Assembly: GCA_964364175.1 (NCBI GenBank)
Contig: CAYILR010000003.1
Span: forward strand, 71,703-135,702
Length of the DNA stretch: 64,000 nt
Direction: 5' to 3'
DNA from: CAYILR01 sp964364175
Lineage (GTDB): Bacteria > Bdellovibrionota > UBA1018
Positions 9,501 to 17,505 of the stretch are shown here, in pieces (position 1 is the stretch's first letter; each line of letters starts with the position of its first letter). The notes below the pieces were generated by a model, which worked only from the letters and a program-made list of their open reading frames with translations, did no database searches and was not told the origin of the DNA. The position numbers were made by a program, and so were the translations under genes.

Positions 9501-10050
9501 TCGCAGAATCAAATTCCACCGATATCCGAGATTGGGGAGTCAGGCCCTTCATTCGGATTTTGAAAACCGGGATCATGGTCTGGCCCAAATTCGCCTCGTA
9601 GGCTTTGAGATCCATGAACTGAATTTCAGAAGAATCCGGATCTAACCAAACCAGGAATCGATTTTGGAAAATCAGCGGATCCTGAACCTTGAGGTCGAGT
9701 TTCAAAAGGCTGTAACGGCCTGCATAGAGTTCCGTTCGTCCCGCTTCGTCGGTTCGAATCTGAACTCGCGAAGTCAGAATGGACAAAGGGGTTTTCTGAT
9801 CGCCATGAAGCTTGGGAACGAATTGATCGAGAAGCCGAAATGTATCAAGTGCTTCTGGAGCTGGAGCCGCATCTTCGGTGGCAAGAACTTGCTCGACCGC
9901 TGGCTCTGATGTCTCGTCTGACGTTGTCGTGGTGTGTGCGGGAACGTCATCTGCCCACGCAGCCTCGGAACGAATCCAAGACGCGGGCATAGCGATCTGA
10001 ATCGCTAAGACTAAAGCGAGAATTTTCCGGCTCCACCAGTTCGCAATCAT
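6598..10050 (-). CDS. Very large envelope protein of unknown function
   Basis: 1150 residues. The N-terminus has a signal sequence or anchor (ILALVLAIQIAMPASW), then a Thr/Glu-rich linker and a soluble region to about residue 340. Hydrophobic segments follow near YGALGAAIAGSAVLGYL, VGISAIFTTLYLTLG, LILNFLCFAGITSGFL, YLTGVIMGVLGDVWY, AAFVLMMATNLLTLG and YLMGYLSAYLLPLGGF, with a long charged helical region between the second and third. No known domain or catalytic motif recognised. The gene lies 35 bp behind the ChaN-like gene and 44 bp before the phosphatase gene, so the three probably form an operon. No strong ribosome site precedes the ATG. Confidence 0.85.
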   Translation of the reverse strand: MIANWWSRKILALVLAIQIAMPASWIRSEAAWADDVPAHTTTTSDETSEPAVEQVLATEDAAPAPEALDTFRLLDQFVPKLHGDQKTPLSILTSRVQIRTDEAGRTELYAGRYSLLKLDLKVQDPLIFQNRFLVWLDPDSSEIQFMDLKAYEANLGQTMIPVFKIRMKGLTPQSRISVEFDSATGRFYLQAGEFQIGPEILNFYSNLQQVAFRFTANLVDPDSYTDLGDLLEDFDSYFNQAIELASEGMVEQIQNLDDNPIRGLTIAGNMRDRLATISQLQESDQVKKAIQTVQKQTAMERKLSARVQLLWQRLTLPHRDAPIKIAQAVAMVRAGLMKDGLKNILARPAVRYGALGAAIAGSAVLGYLYPESVTRYLYQSLNVTRTILDVIMAKGSDIGTMASLSGHTTTAWMTNPGLIYDAYLSPERLPRALVGISAIFTTLYLTLGMPHVITNTVALVKDLRKADLSESGRFKNWFITREKERKENYIKILAGAESKKLNSERAVFTPEDEVQVSEILAQIETEHQSWAQKFVGKIRDWGFLKKLEKKSDSQISTFRQALGHFFFSYASLSLSGATYTHIQNGWFALRSFLFRPTIWMTYLMYPKYMSTILKGSARKKGADLIVPSEWNGGTRNWVQEIAMRWKGRSWKNGGSARQQLEALRAWEDRILGVEAKIREAAIQRAHHAMIPWMQTHEKLRAWTEERPDSAYIDAEQLDLLSKEQRLVFRLYSEELFDSAMTSFLKSLARKNGAQIPVDLELTPGRLKELTLAHIQELAPETVDADALVRDDGTVFERIKKEAKERLFSPRVDAAKIAFRDHFIAKVDPDRNPQVSRLMSVARQMKDPLAMGRAVRSMIAANVIDKPLGLILNFLCFAGITSGFLMPIQDQMFSSDSWFYLSKYIFGTGYLTGVIMGVLGDVWYKLQQDEFHNDDFGQVPEGPDAKKGFFSWYLKKAFADPKNSWWKNEKQYLRIIWANMPAAFVLMMATNLLTLGRFDLDIYLMGYLSAYLLPLGGFSMKVEQGFELAAYYDLKDFPEKLRSHPRVLEFFNKKVTKRRLVFNIFDRIYTNLLGSFLTNFEHMTTAQFGTRSLSRIIFGGNTPTEWVYLGIQKIDELFGWMPAVKGVTHTCASLLTHNYTGSKIIPAPQKP

Positions 10051-10085
10051 GAAGGGTGGCTTATAGCAGGGCTATGGAAGAATGG

Positions 10086-10985
10086 CTACTGAACAAACAC
10101 GACGAAATCAGCAATTTGGCCGTATTTTGCGTCAATCAAGAACTCACGCAGATGATTTTCCAACTCACCCGATTGAAAATCCGAAGCGTCGGCAATCTTT
10201 ACGGTTTTCATGGGTTGATCCGGGGCACGGGCTTTGAGACGAGCCACTGTTCCGTCCTGATAATCCGTATGAAAACTCCCCGCGACCAGGAATTTGCGAG
10301 GATAGGCCGAAAGCCCCAGCATCTGGTAGGCCATCACATCGTCGGTCAAGCATTGAGCATCGAAGTAGCGATCCATTTGGTCTGGGGTAGCATGGCCACC
10401 CATCGCCTCTTCAAATCGCTCACGGTACCCGGCTCCACCCATCCGAAATCCAGGAGGCAAAAGACGTGGATCCAACGCACGTAGGCCAGATCTCACCACC
10501 GGCGCTTTTTGCTCGCGGGACAGGTTCACCCCGAGAAGCTGGCCGTCATGATCCGCCACGGCCTGAAGAATGGGAATATAGGCAAAATTTTGATCCGATC
10601 CTTGCGTGAGCCGTAAAAACTCAAACCCACTGATCGAGCCAGCCATGAATCGCGTGAACTCTCGCTCGGTCGTCATCTGGTCGGTATAATTGAGGAACTC
10701 CCAAGCCAGCGTAAACTGCATCCCCGCATTCGCTTTTTCAACCGTATCTGCAACAATCTTCGCCTGCATGTTCTGCACCTTTGGCGTATTATGTTTTTCC
10801 CCCAAAACCACGATTTGCGCCTGAGCAAGCTGCTCGATCAACTGGGGTTGTGTGATTTCTGAGAATCCCGAAGCATCAACTCGAAAAACCCGCCCGTTCC
10901 ACGCAGACGCCTCTGCTCGAACCTGCGAACCGCTCACTAACCCACTCAGCAAAAACAAAAACGTAAACTTGAATTGTGTGCCCAT
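10086..10985 (-). CDS. ChaN-like (haem-binding uptake/Tiki superfamily) secreted protein
   Basis: 299 residues from the ATG at 10985, chosen because the signal peptide (FTFLFLLSGLVSGSQVRAE) starts there; a longer frame to 11072 runs through the divergent gene. The mature part has the ChaN-type opening QIVVLGEKHNTPKVQNMQ and a late FLVAGSFHTDYQDG, the two metal or cofactor-binding ends of the EreA/ChaN/Tiki fold. ChaN homologues bind haem or act as metal-dependent hydrolases in the envelope. Gap of 34 bp to the divergent start at 11020. Confidence 0.8.
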   Translation of the reverse strand: MGTQFKFTFLFLLSGLVSGSQVRAEASAWNGRVFRVDASGFSEITQPQLIEQLAQAQIVVLGEKHNTPKVQNMQAKIVADTVEKANAGMQFTLAWEFLNYTDQMTTEREFTRFMAGSISGFEFLRLTQGSDQNFAYIPILQAVADHDGQLLGVNLSREQKAPVVRSGLRALDPRLLPPGFRMGGAGYRERFEEAMGGHATPDQMDRYFDAQCLTDDVMAYQMLGLSAYPRKFLVAGSFHTDYQDGTVARLKARAPDQPMKTVKIADASDFQSGELENHLREFLIDAKYGQIADFVVFVQ

Positions 10986-11019
10986 CGGTCCTACGCTCCC
11001 TTGAGGAGAGGGAGTACCC

Positions 11020-12258
11020 ATGTTTGGTCCCATTTTCAAGTACTCGGCCCTGCTTTTGTACCTTTTACCCACCCTCGCTCAAGCGATGGAGTGGCTCCCA
11101 GAATTTCAGAGCCTCGACGAAGCCGAACAGCTGAAATTCGAAACCCCGCACGATCAGAGCACTGAATATCAGGCCGACCTGCTGACTTATCTCAAACCCA
11201 ACGAATGGAATTACCTTTGGCTGACCCACGATATCGCGGTCGATCTGAGTTACGGCAGTATTGGCGCCGCTCATTTCATGGCAGATCGCCGGATCAAACT
11301 TCGAGCCAGCCCCAATTCCATTGTTCAATTCCGCCTGACTTCTTTTGATGAGAGCAATCGGGACCGAGAGTCTGTTCATACCGTGATCGAAAGCGTTTTT
11401 CGCCCGCTGAAATGGAAAGGAATCGGCGTCAGTCTTTATGCCGATCCATCGTTGTACAAACGCAACTTGGATACAGGCATCGCGCTTTTGATCAATCCAA
11501 CTGAACGGCATGAAATTCGGATTTTCAATACTTTCATCGACACCACTCGCTATCGCCGCAGCGACCGCCCCGACTATTTTGCGCTCGACGCGCTCCCCAA
11601 CGCACGCGGAATCGTCGGACGAACCTGGAGCGATCCTAGTTCAGGGAAAAAAGACTTCTTAGAGTACGCCATCCGGCGAGAAACTCCGACTCGATGGGAA
11701 TTCCCGCGCGAGCAGTACACCTATCGCTATTGGAAAAATTTCGCGTCACTGTATTTCAACAAATCTCTGAGTGCCAGCGTACAAGCAAGCCTGCGGGTCC
11801 AGTGGGATCGAAAATTCGAGTCCAGAAGTCTCAGGGCTTGGACCACTGAACGGGTTTTTATCACCGCCCGTGAGGATACTTCACTCGACTCAGCCGATCG
11901 CTACCGTGTCAGCGGAGGAGCACAGTTTGCCAATAGAACTTGGAAAACCGAATCGGGAACGGCTGCTACCCGTGCACTGCTGCCCTTCGTGGAGCTTCAG
12001 ATCCCGACCTGGGGTGATGGGGTGAAAGAAGATCATTTCCACATAGGTTATGTATTGGCCTGGAGCCGGGCTTGGGGACCTCGCGCCATCCGCGGAATTT
12101 TCTTGCCCGACCCAGAACTAGAAAACCGCCTCAACCTCGCCTACGATCTGCGATTCAACGAAAACTCCACCGTGCGCCTTCAGGTCTCGGTGGACCTGGA
12201 CGAACGCCCTCGGTACTGGTGGGAAGGCGGGAACCTGCAGGCCCAAATGGCGTTTTAG
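11020..12258 (+). CDS. Predicted outer-membrane beta-barrel protein
   Basis: 412 residues with a signal peptide (LLYLLPTLAQA) and a strong ribosome site GAGAGGGAG. The mature chain is rich in alternating aromatic and polar strands and ends in phenylalanine (NLQAQMAF), the usual outer-membrane insertion signal. No family recognised. It is divergent from the ChaN-like gene, and its 3' end overlaps a small hairpin at 12255-12274. Confidence 0.75.
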   Translation: MFGPIFKYSALLLYLLPTLAQAMEWLPEFQSLDEAEQLKFETPHDQSTEYQADLLTYLKPNEWNYLWLTHDIAVDLSYGSIGAAHFMADRRIKLRASPNSIVQFRLTSFDESNRDRESVHTVIESVFRPLKWKGIGVSLYADPSLYKRNLDTGIALLINPTERHEIRIFNTFIDTTRYRRSDRPDYFALDALPNARGIVGRTWSDPSSGKKDFLEYAIRRETPTRWEFPREQYTYRYWKNFASLYFNKSLSASVQASLRVQWDRKFESRSLRAWTTERVFITAREDTSLDSADRYRVSGGAQFANRTWKTESGTAATRALLPFVELQIPTWGDGVKEDHFHIGYVLAWSRAWGPRAIRGIFLPDPELENRLNLAYDLRFNENSTVRLQVSVDLDERPRYWWEGGNLQAQMAF

Positions 12259-12274
12259 CGATTACAATCGCTAA
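12255..12274 (+). terminator. Short hairpin overlapping a stop codon, possible terminator
   Basis: TTAGCGATTACAATCGCTAA is a nine-base perfect stem with a two-base centre (AC). It includes the stop TAG of the barrel gene and is followed by TTTTCCTTTATTT. The tight loop and broken T-run make it a weak terminator at best. Confidence 0.4.
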
Positions 12275-12314
12275 TTTTCCTTTATTTAAAAATATTCAAT
12301 GGTATAAATAGGTT

Positions 12315-13652
12315 ATGGATTCGACTTTTGACCTAAATGAGCAAAATCCCTGGTGGAATGCCGACTATTCGATGCAGGAGGACCTTCACCTTCGTCAAAG
12401 CTCTGGACAACCTCACTATTTGCAAAGAACCGAATTTCTAAACCTTCCATTGAGACCGGGAGATTTTCATATCATTCGGGGTCCTCGCCAGGTGGGCAAA
12501 ACCACTCTGATCAAGGAGTGGATCTCACGACTCATTCAAAGCAAAAGCAGCTTGCCACAGAACATTCTCTTTTTAAGCTGCGAGGGGATCAGAGACTTCA
12601 CTGAACTACAAAAAACCCTGACCCTCTGGCTCAAGGACAAGCAAGCTACACCTACTTTTATTTTCTTGGATGAGATTTCATTTGTAGAAAAGTGGCAGCA
12701 AGCTGTTTTGCACGCATTCAACTTGGGGTTCCTGGAAAATTCGTGCCTGGTCATCACGGGATCCAACGCAAGAGACCTCAAAGAAAGCTCCGAACGATTT
12801 CCCGGTCGACGCGGACAAGGAAAAAATTTTTCTTTGTTTCCCATTTCAATTTTGGAATACCCTCGCATTCCTGGGTTCAAAGGAAAGAGTCCAGAAGAAT
12901 TATTGGAAATTTACTGGAGCGTGGGAGGTTTCCCTCATGCAATCAAGGATTACATTACGTACGGGGCCGTCACAGATTCAACCTACGAAACCTACCGAAA
13001 CTGGATCATCGGTGATGCTGCACGCTATGCACTGTCCGAGGAATTTTTGAAACAGATTTTGTATCGAATTTCAGAAACACTCACCTCCCGATTGACTTGG
13101 TCATCACTCATAGAAACCACCACGATCAAAGATCACCAGACAGCACTGCGCTATGTCGAACATCTCTCGGATGCTTTTCTTTGCCACATCCATTACTGTT
13201 TTGACTTGGATAAAAAAGCGCCCACTTTCACCAAAGCCAGAAAGCTATATTTTATTGATCCTTTGCTCGTAGCCATCGGCTGGGCATGGAAACCCGCCAT
13301 TCCAAATATTTATTCATGGTTCAAAAAACAAGTGAATGACCCGGAATTCAAATCTTTGCTCCTGGAAAACGGGATCTGCGGGCTCGCTCACCGGCAGGGC
13401 TTGCAAGCCTATTTTTGGTACTCATCCAAAACACAGCAGGAAGTTGATTTGATCATATATCAAAACCAGAAAATAAATCTTTACGAGATCAAGCTCAATC
13501 CGTCAGAGAGCAAAAAAAAGCGAATACTTAGCTTTCCAGTACAAATGTTGGGAATGGCAGATTTTTTACATGCGAATCAATCAGTTTTAAATAAAGACTC
13601 AATTTTTGACGAATGGAATAATCCTCTTGATTCGGACTATGACAAACTATAA
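12315..13652 (+). CDS. AAA ATPase with DUF4143-type C-terminal domain
   Basis: 445 residues. Walker A GPRQVGKT (56-63), Walker B FIFLDEIS (about 115) and a sensor strand LVITGSNARDL mark the archaeal-type AAA ATPase. The C-terminal part (SSKTQQEVDLIIYQNQKINLYEIKL) resembles the PD-(D/E)xK-like DUF4143 domain, with E, D and ExK in order. Function of these proteins is not established; they are often patchily distributed and near mobile or defence genes. The 3' end overlaps convergent miaA by 16 bp. Confidence 0.85.
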   Translation: MDSTFDLNEQNPWWNADYSMQEDLHLRQSSGQPHYLQRTEFLNLPLRPGDFHIIRGPRQVGKTTLIKEWISRLIQSKSSLPQNILFLSCEGIRDFTELQKTLTLWLKDKQATPTFIFLDEISFVEKWQQAVLHAFNLGFLENSCLVITGSNARDLKESSERFPGRRGQGKNFSLFPISILEYPRIPGFKGKSPEELLEIYWSVGGFPHAIKDYITYGAVTDSTYETYRNWIIGDAARYALSEEFLKQILYRISETLTSRLTWSSLIETTTIKDHQTALRYVEHLSDAFLCHIHYCFDLDKKAPTFTKARKLYFIDPLLVAIGWAWKPAIPNIYSWFKKQVNDPEFKSLLLENGICGLAHRQGLQAYFWYSSKTQQEVDLIIYQNQKINLYEIKLNPSESKKKRILSFPVQMLGMADFLHANQSVLNKDSIFDEWNNPLDSDYDKL

Positions 13653-14527
13653 TCCCATCGTGAGTTTTTCTGCCCCCGAAACCAAGTTCGCTGACGCTTC
13701 ACCAATTGTCGGGTCGCCAGAAAAATCTCCCCCTCTAAACCGGCCACCCCATCAGCCATGATCCGCCCTTGCGGCCGCTCTCCTCGCAAATACGCCACGA
13801 CTTGCGCATAACCCACTGCCTCGAGCGGACGCACGTCCTCGCCCCACTCCCGGATCAAACGCTGAGTTTCCTGCACCAGACCTTGCTCCAGCATCTTGCG
13901 AGTGCGAGCGCGAATTCGCTTCTCCAACCCCTCACGATCCTTCCAATCCATCACAACCAGCTCAAATCGCGGATCTGGCTCTGGACGCTGCTCGGCCTCC
14001 AGCTGCGACGGAGTTTTTCCACTCAGCTCGTAGATTTCAAGCGCGCGCACCAGGCGATATCGATCCTCGGGCCCGATCTTCTCGGCAGCTCTGGCGTCCA
14101 CTTGCTTCAAGAGCGAGAACAATTCCTGATTCATATGCGAGTCGAGTTCTGCTCGGATTTCTGGATTTGTCGGAGGCGCCTCCCAAAGCCCGTACAACAA
14201 CGCCTTCAGATAAAATCCAGTCCCCCCCACAATCATCGGCCAGTGACCTCGCCACTGAATGTCTTGAATTGCTGCTTCTGCCAGTTTGACAAAATCCCCA
14301 GCCGTAAAATTTTCGTTTGGATTACGAATATCAATCAGATGATGAGGGACTCCACTGCGTTCTTCGAGTGTAGGTTTTGCTGTCCCGATATCCATTCCAC
14401 GATAAACCAGGAGACTATCGGCGTTGATAATTTCAATATCGCCCCGTTCCTTAGCCAACTGAATCGAGCGATCCGTTTTTCCGGTAGCAGTCGGACCTGT
14501 GAGAATGAGGATTTTTCTAGAATCCAT
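13637..14527 (-). CDS. miaA: tRNA dimethylallyltransferase
   Basis: 296 residues. It transfers a dimethylallyl group to N6 of A37 in tRNAs reading U-starting codons. Visible are the P-loop GPTATGKT (11-18), INADSLLVYRGMDIGTAKP, the DIRNPNENFTAGDF segment, MIVGGTGFYLKALLYG and the C-terminal ATRQLVKRQRTWFR that contacts tRNA. Length is normal. It is encoded ten bases downstream of the truncated HNH gene and may share its transcript. Its 3' end overlaps the ATPase gene. Confidence 0.97.
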   Translation of the reverse strand: MDSRKILILTGPTATGKTDRSIQLAKERGDIEIINADSLLVYRGMDIGTAKPTLEERSGVPHHLIDIRNPNENFTAGDFVKLAEAAIQDIQWRGHWPMIVGGTGFYLKALLYGLWEAPPTNPEIRAELDSHMNQELFSLLKQVDARAAEKIGPEDRYRLVRALEIYELSGKTPSQLEAEQRPEPDPRFELVVMDWKDREGLEKRIRARTRKMLEQGLVQETQRLIREWGEDVRPLEAVGYAQVVAYLRGERPQGRIMADGVAGLEGEIFLATRQLVKRQRTWFRGQKNSRWDYSLS

Positions 14528-14536
14528 CTGGTCCCT

Positions 14537-15460
14537 TTATCCCAGCCATCGCTTCATTTTCCTTTCTCCAAAGAACTGAATCGCAGCGAATTTTCCCCCC
14601 GCACTAAACGGTCGGACATGGTCGATTTGAAGTCTGTGTTTGGAGTCACATCGTCTTTGAGTTGTTGGATCTATGTACTCACACTGACTTTGAGCTTTTT
14701 TGAAGACATGAGATTTAATAGGGACAGGAATGTATCGAGACTCAGAATTAACGCAGCGTTTAGCGGCCGGCCGAAGTTCCGAAACAGAAGCGGTCTCTTC
14801 TTTCTCCTCTTTTTGCATCGGATCTTTTTTCTTTAAGTATTCCTGGAGAGTGAGTTTCAAAATCTCGTTATAACTCGATTGTCCCTTGAGTTCCTGAAAT
14901 CGCTTGAGCAACTGCATCGTCTCTTCATCCGCCATCACAGTTAACTGAGTCAAAGTCTCGGTCACGGGTTTTTGGGATTCTTTAGGGAGAGCAACACTGG
15001 GCGAGAGAGTTGCAAAAAGCTTTTCTACTTCTCGCTTACTCTTGCCCGAAACCTGTTGAACCAGCTCTCGTTTCTGTTCCTGGCTAAAAATCCTTTTTTC
15101 TTCTTTTTGGACTTTTCTCACAAAAGTCTGAACCTGCGCGGCGGTGGTGAGAGACATTTTTCCGGATTCAAACTGTTCTTTGATCTCAGGGAGAGCTTCC
15201 AAAAGCAGCATCGCGCCGATTCTCTCCGAAGTCCCTGACTCAGAATATCCCAACTCCTTCATGCAATACTTCCAAATTCCATCATATCCCTTAAGTGCAT
15301 AGACCCTGCGATCCCGCACCACTTGCAGGTGATACAAAAGATTCAGAGTAGCATCTTTCTCGGTTCGTGAGGCAGCTAAAGTTCTCGAATGAATTTCTTC
15401 AGACGAAAGGCGTTTCAGATTTGAATAGTAATTTATATTTTGTGTGATGGTATTTTCCAT
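14537..15460 (-). CDS. HNH endonuclease-like protein with truncated nuclease domain
   Basis: 307 residues from the ATG behind TAGGGGGAGAG; the longer frame lacks a ribosome site. The long N-terminal helical part (SSEEIHSRTLAASRTEKDATLNLL onward) is the DUF222-like part seen in many HNH proteins of Bdellovibrio relatives. The C-terminus begins an HNH domain: C...C (CEYIDPTTQRRC) and LQIDHVRPFSAGGK, but then reads FAAIQFFGERKMKRWLG and stops, without the expected Asn and second His. Other frames of the tail look somewhat more HNH-like, so a frameshift is likely and the nuclease is probably inactive. Confidence 0.75.
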   Translation of the reverse strand: MENTITQNINYYSNLKRLSSEEIHSRTLAASRTEKDATLNLLYHLQVVRDRRVYALKGYDGIWKYCMKELGYSESGTSERIGAMLLLEALPEIKEQFESGKMSLTTAAQVQTFVRKVQKEEKRIFSQEQKRELVQQVSGKSKREVEKLFATLSPSVALPKESQKPVTETLTQLTVMADEETMQLLKRFQELKGQSSYNEILKLTLQEYLKKKDPMQKEEKEETASVSELRPAAKRCVNSESRYIPVPIKSHVFKKAQSQCEYIDPTTQRRCDSKHRLQIDHVRPFSAGGKFAAIQFFGERKMKRWLG

Positions 15461-15595
15461 TACTCTCCCCCTAGAAAAGATGAAAAAATGATTCAAAACA
15501 AATATCACGAATTGACAAAAAATATCTATAAAAAGGTATGTTTTTGAAAAAAAATAAAATCAGATCGTTAGGTTTTCAACAGAGCGAGATGAACT

Positions 15596-17464
15596 CTAGA
15601 CTCTCCTCATAAACCATTCTTCAAATCGAGCCTTTGGAATCCGCACAAACGTCGGTCGACCATGCGGACAGTTCCAGGGATGCCCGCAAGCAAAGAGCAA
15701 ATCTACAAGCGCCAAAGCCTTCTCGCGAACCAATCGATCCCCCGCACGCACAGAAGATTTGCAAGCCTCACTCGCCAGCTTTTCAAAAAGCGCTTCATCA
15801 AATCCCAAACCCGCATCGCGCGTCTCAGCCTCAAGCAATCGCTCGACCAAACCCTTGAGCCGCGAAGCAATCTCATCCATCCCCCACTCCGCCGGAACCG
15901 CACGAATCAACAACCGATCCTCACCAAACAACTCCGCCTCAAACCCCAAACTCTCCAACCAAGCCAGCCGAGACTCCAAATCCCCACGCCGTTCCGCCGC
16001 AAACGGAACCACCTCAGGAACCAGAAGAGCCTGCTGATGTTTTTGAGTTTGTCCCATCGCCAACGCACGACGCTTGAGAGTTTCGTAGCGAACACGCTCA
16101 TGCGCCGCATGTTGATCCACCATCCCCAACTCATCGCCCAAATCATACATTAAGTACGTGTTGAAAATCGCACCGATGTACTGAGATGAATCAGGAGATT
16201 GAAATCGCCGTTCTGGAGATTCCCTAGGTATTTCCGGCATAGCAGGTTGAGAAAGTGATTCCGAAGGATCCGTGCACCACGACGGTGCGAACCCGAAGGG
16301 TGCACGCGAGGACAGGATGTCCGTTCCTTCGGAAGCCACTTTCTCAACCTGCCCTGCCGGAAATACTTGCAGAGTCATTCCCCCATCAGCAATTTTCCAC
16401 GTACTCCCAAACGCTTGCCGTTCCCCCGCCACAAACGCCGGAGCTCCAACCCGCCCAATCATCCCCTCTAATGTCCCACTCACCGCGCTAAACACCCGCC
16501 GCGAATCCAAAAACCGAACCTCAGCCTTAGCCGGATGAACGTTGACATCCACCTCACCCGGATCCACCTCCACAAAAATCACAGCCGCCGGAAACTGCCC
16601 CGGCAACAAAGCTTGTTTAAACGGAGCCAGCATCGCCTGTTGCAACATCCGATCCTTGACCGATCGCCCGTTCACCATCTGCGCCAATCGCCGCGTCTGC
16701 GGAATACTCAATCCCTGCAACCAATACGCGCGCACGCGGATCCCCTGAAATTCATTATTCCGATCCTCAAAAACCACCGGATAATCGCCACCCTCCCCGA
16801 GCACCACACGCACACGATCCGCCTCGGACTGCGGACGCAGATTCAAAATCACACGATCTTCGCTCAGTAATTTAAACCCAACCTGCGAATGCGAAAGAGC
16901 CAAGCGTTCCATCCAATCGCGAACTTGCGAGACTTCTGCCCCAACCGATTTCAAAAATTTCAATCGAGCCGGAACCTGCGAAAACAACCCCTGCACCTGA
17001 ATTCGAGTGCCGTGCTGAGTGCCCAAAAAATGCCCAAAAGTCACAGCCTGCGCACATTCACCCGCGCTCGCAAAAAACTCATTCGCCGAAGAGCTGCCCT
17101 TCGCCCGCGACAAAATCCGCAATTCCGAAACCGCAGCCACACTCGGCAAAGCCTCTCCGCGAAATCCGAGAGTTACCAAACGCTCCAAATCTCCGAGCTC
17201 CCGAATCTTGCTCGTTGCATGGCGAATCACACTCAATTCGACATCAGCCGCGGACATTCCCTCGCCATTATCCAAAACCTCGATCAAACCCTTACCGCCG
17301 TCTCTCAAAGTCACCTGGATCTCGGTCGCACCCGCATCCAGCGAATTCTCCAAAAGCTCCTTCACCACACTCGCCGGACGCTCGATCACCTCACCCGCCG
17401 CGATTTTCTCGGCTACGGACGATGGGAGGACCCGAATTCTCTGAGTATTAGTTTCCGCACACAT
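15596..17464 (-). CDS. mutL: DNA mismatch repair protein MutL
   Basis: 622 residues from the ATG at 17464; an earlier TTG at 17485 is in frame. The GHKL ATPase is complete: VAEKIAAGEVIERPASVVKE, NSLDAGA, DNGEGM and TLGFRGEAL. The C-terminal dimerisation domain is present (GMVDQHAAHERVRYE, then FACGHPWNCPHGRP near the end). It lacks an obvious DQHAx2Ex4E endonuclease motif on first reading, although DQHAAHERVRYE fits DQHA-x2-E followed by E at +5 from the first E loosely. The linker holds a 139-nt palindromic element translated in frame (plus strand 16228-16366). It is divergent from the ppsR-like gene. Confidence 0.95.
   Translation of the reverse strand: MCAETNTQRIRVLPSSVAEKIAAGEVIERPASVVKELLENSLDAGATEIQVTLRDGGKGLIEVLDNGEGMSAADVELSVIRHATSKIRELGDLERLVTLGFRGEALPSVAAVSELRILSRAKGSSSANEFFASAGECAQAVTFGHFLGTQHGTRIQVQGLFSQVPARLKFLKSVGAEVSQVRDWMERLALSHSQVGFKLLSEDRVILNLRPQSEADRVRVVLGEGGDYPVVFEDRNNEFQGIRVRAYWLQGLSIPQTRRLAQMVNGRSVKDRMLQQAMLAPFKQALLPGQFPAAVIFVEVDPGEVDVNVHPAKAEVRFLDSRRVFSAVSGTLEGMIGRVGAPAFVAGERQAFGSTWKIADGGMTLQVFPAGQVEKVASEGTDILSSRAPFGFAPSWCTDPSESLSQPAMPEIPRESPERRFQSPDSSQYIGAIFNTYLMYDLGDELGMVDQHAAHERVRYETLKRRALAMGQTQKHQQALLVPEVVPFAAERRGDLESRLAWLESLGFEAELFGEDRLLIRAVPAEWGMDEIASRLKGLVERLLEAETRDAGLGFDEALFEKLASEACKSSVRAGDRLVREKALALVDLLFACGHPWNCPHGRPTFVRIPKARFEEWFMRRV
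16228..16366 (+). repeat. Nested palindromic element D, inside mutL
   Basis: Arms at 16228-16268 and 16325-16366 are inverted copies with two mismatches and one extra base. The 56-nt centre holds CGTGCACC pairing with GGTGCACG, then GGAC-AGGAT-GTCC, the latter matching stem 3 of elements B and C in form and loop. On the coding (minus) strand the arms encode VFPAGQVEKVASEG and PSESLSQPAMPEIP, within the MutL linker between ATPase and dimerisation domains. The GTAC border of the other copies is absent. Strand is that of the core, taken as for elements B and C. Confidence 0.75.
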
Positions 17465-17505
17465 ACTCCTGGCATACCTTGGCAATTTTGGTTAAAAAAG
17501 CCTTA

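Noticed and set aside
13769..14836. 355-codon plus-strand frame opposite miaA and the HNH gene
   Set aside because: It is the antisense of two clear genes, has no ribosome site and an implausible composition rich in Ser, Arg, His and Leu.
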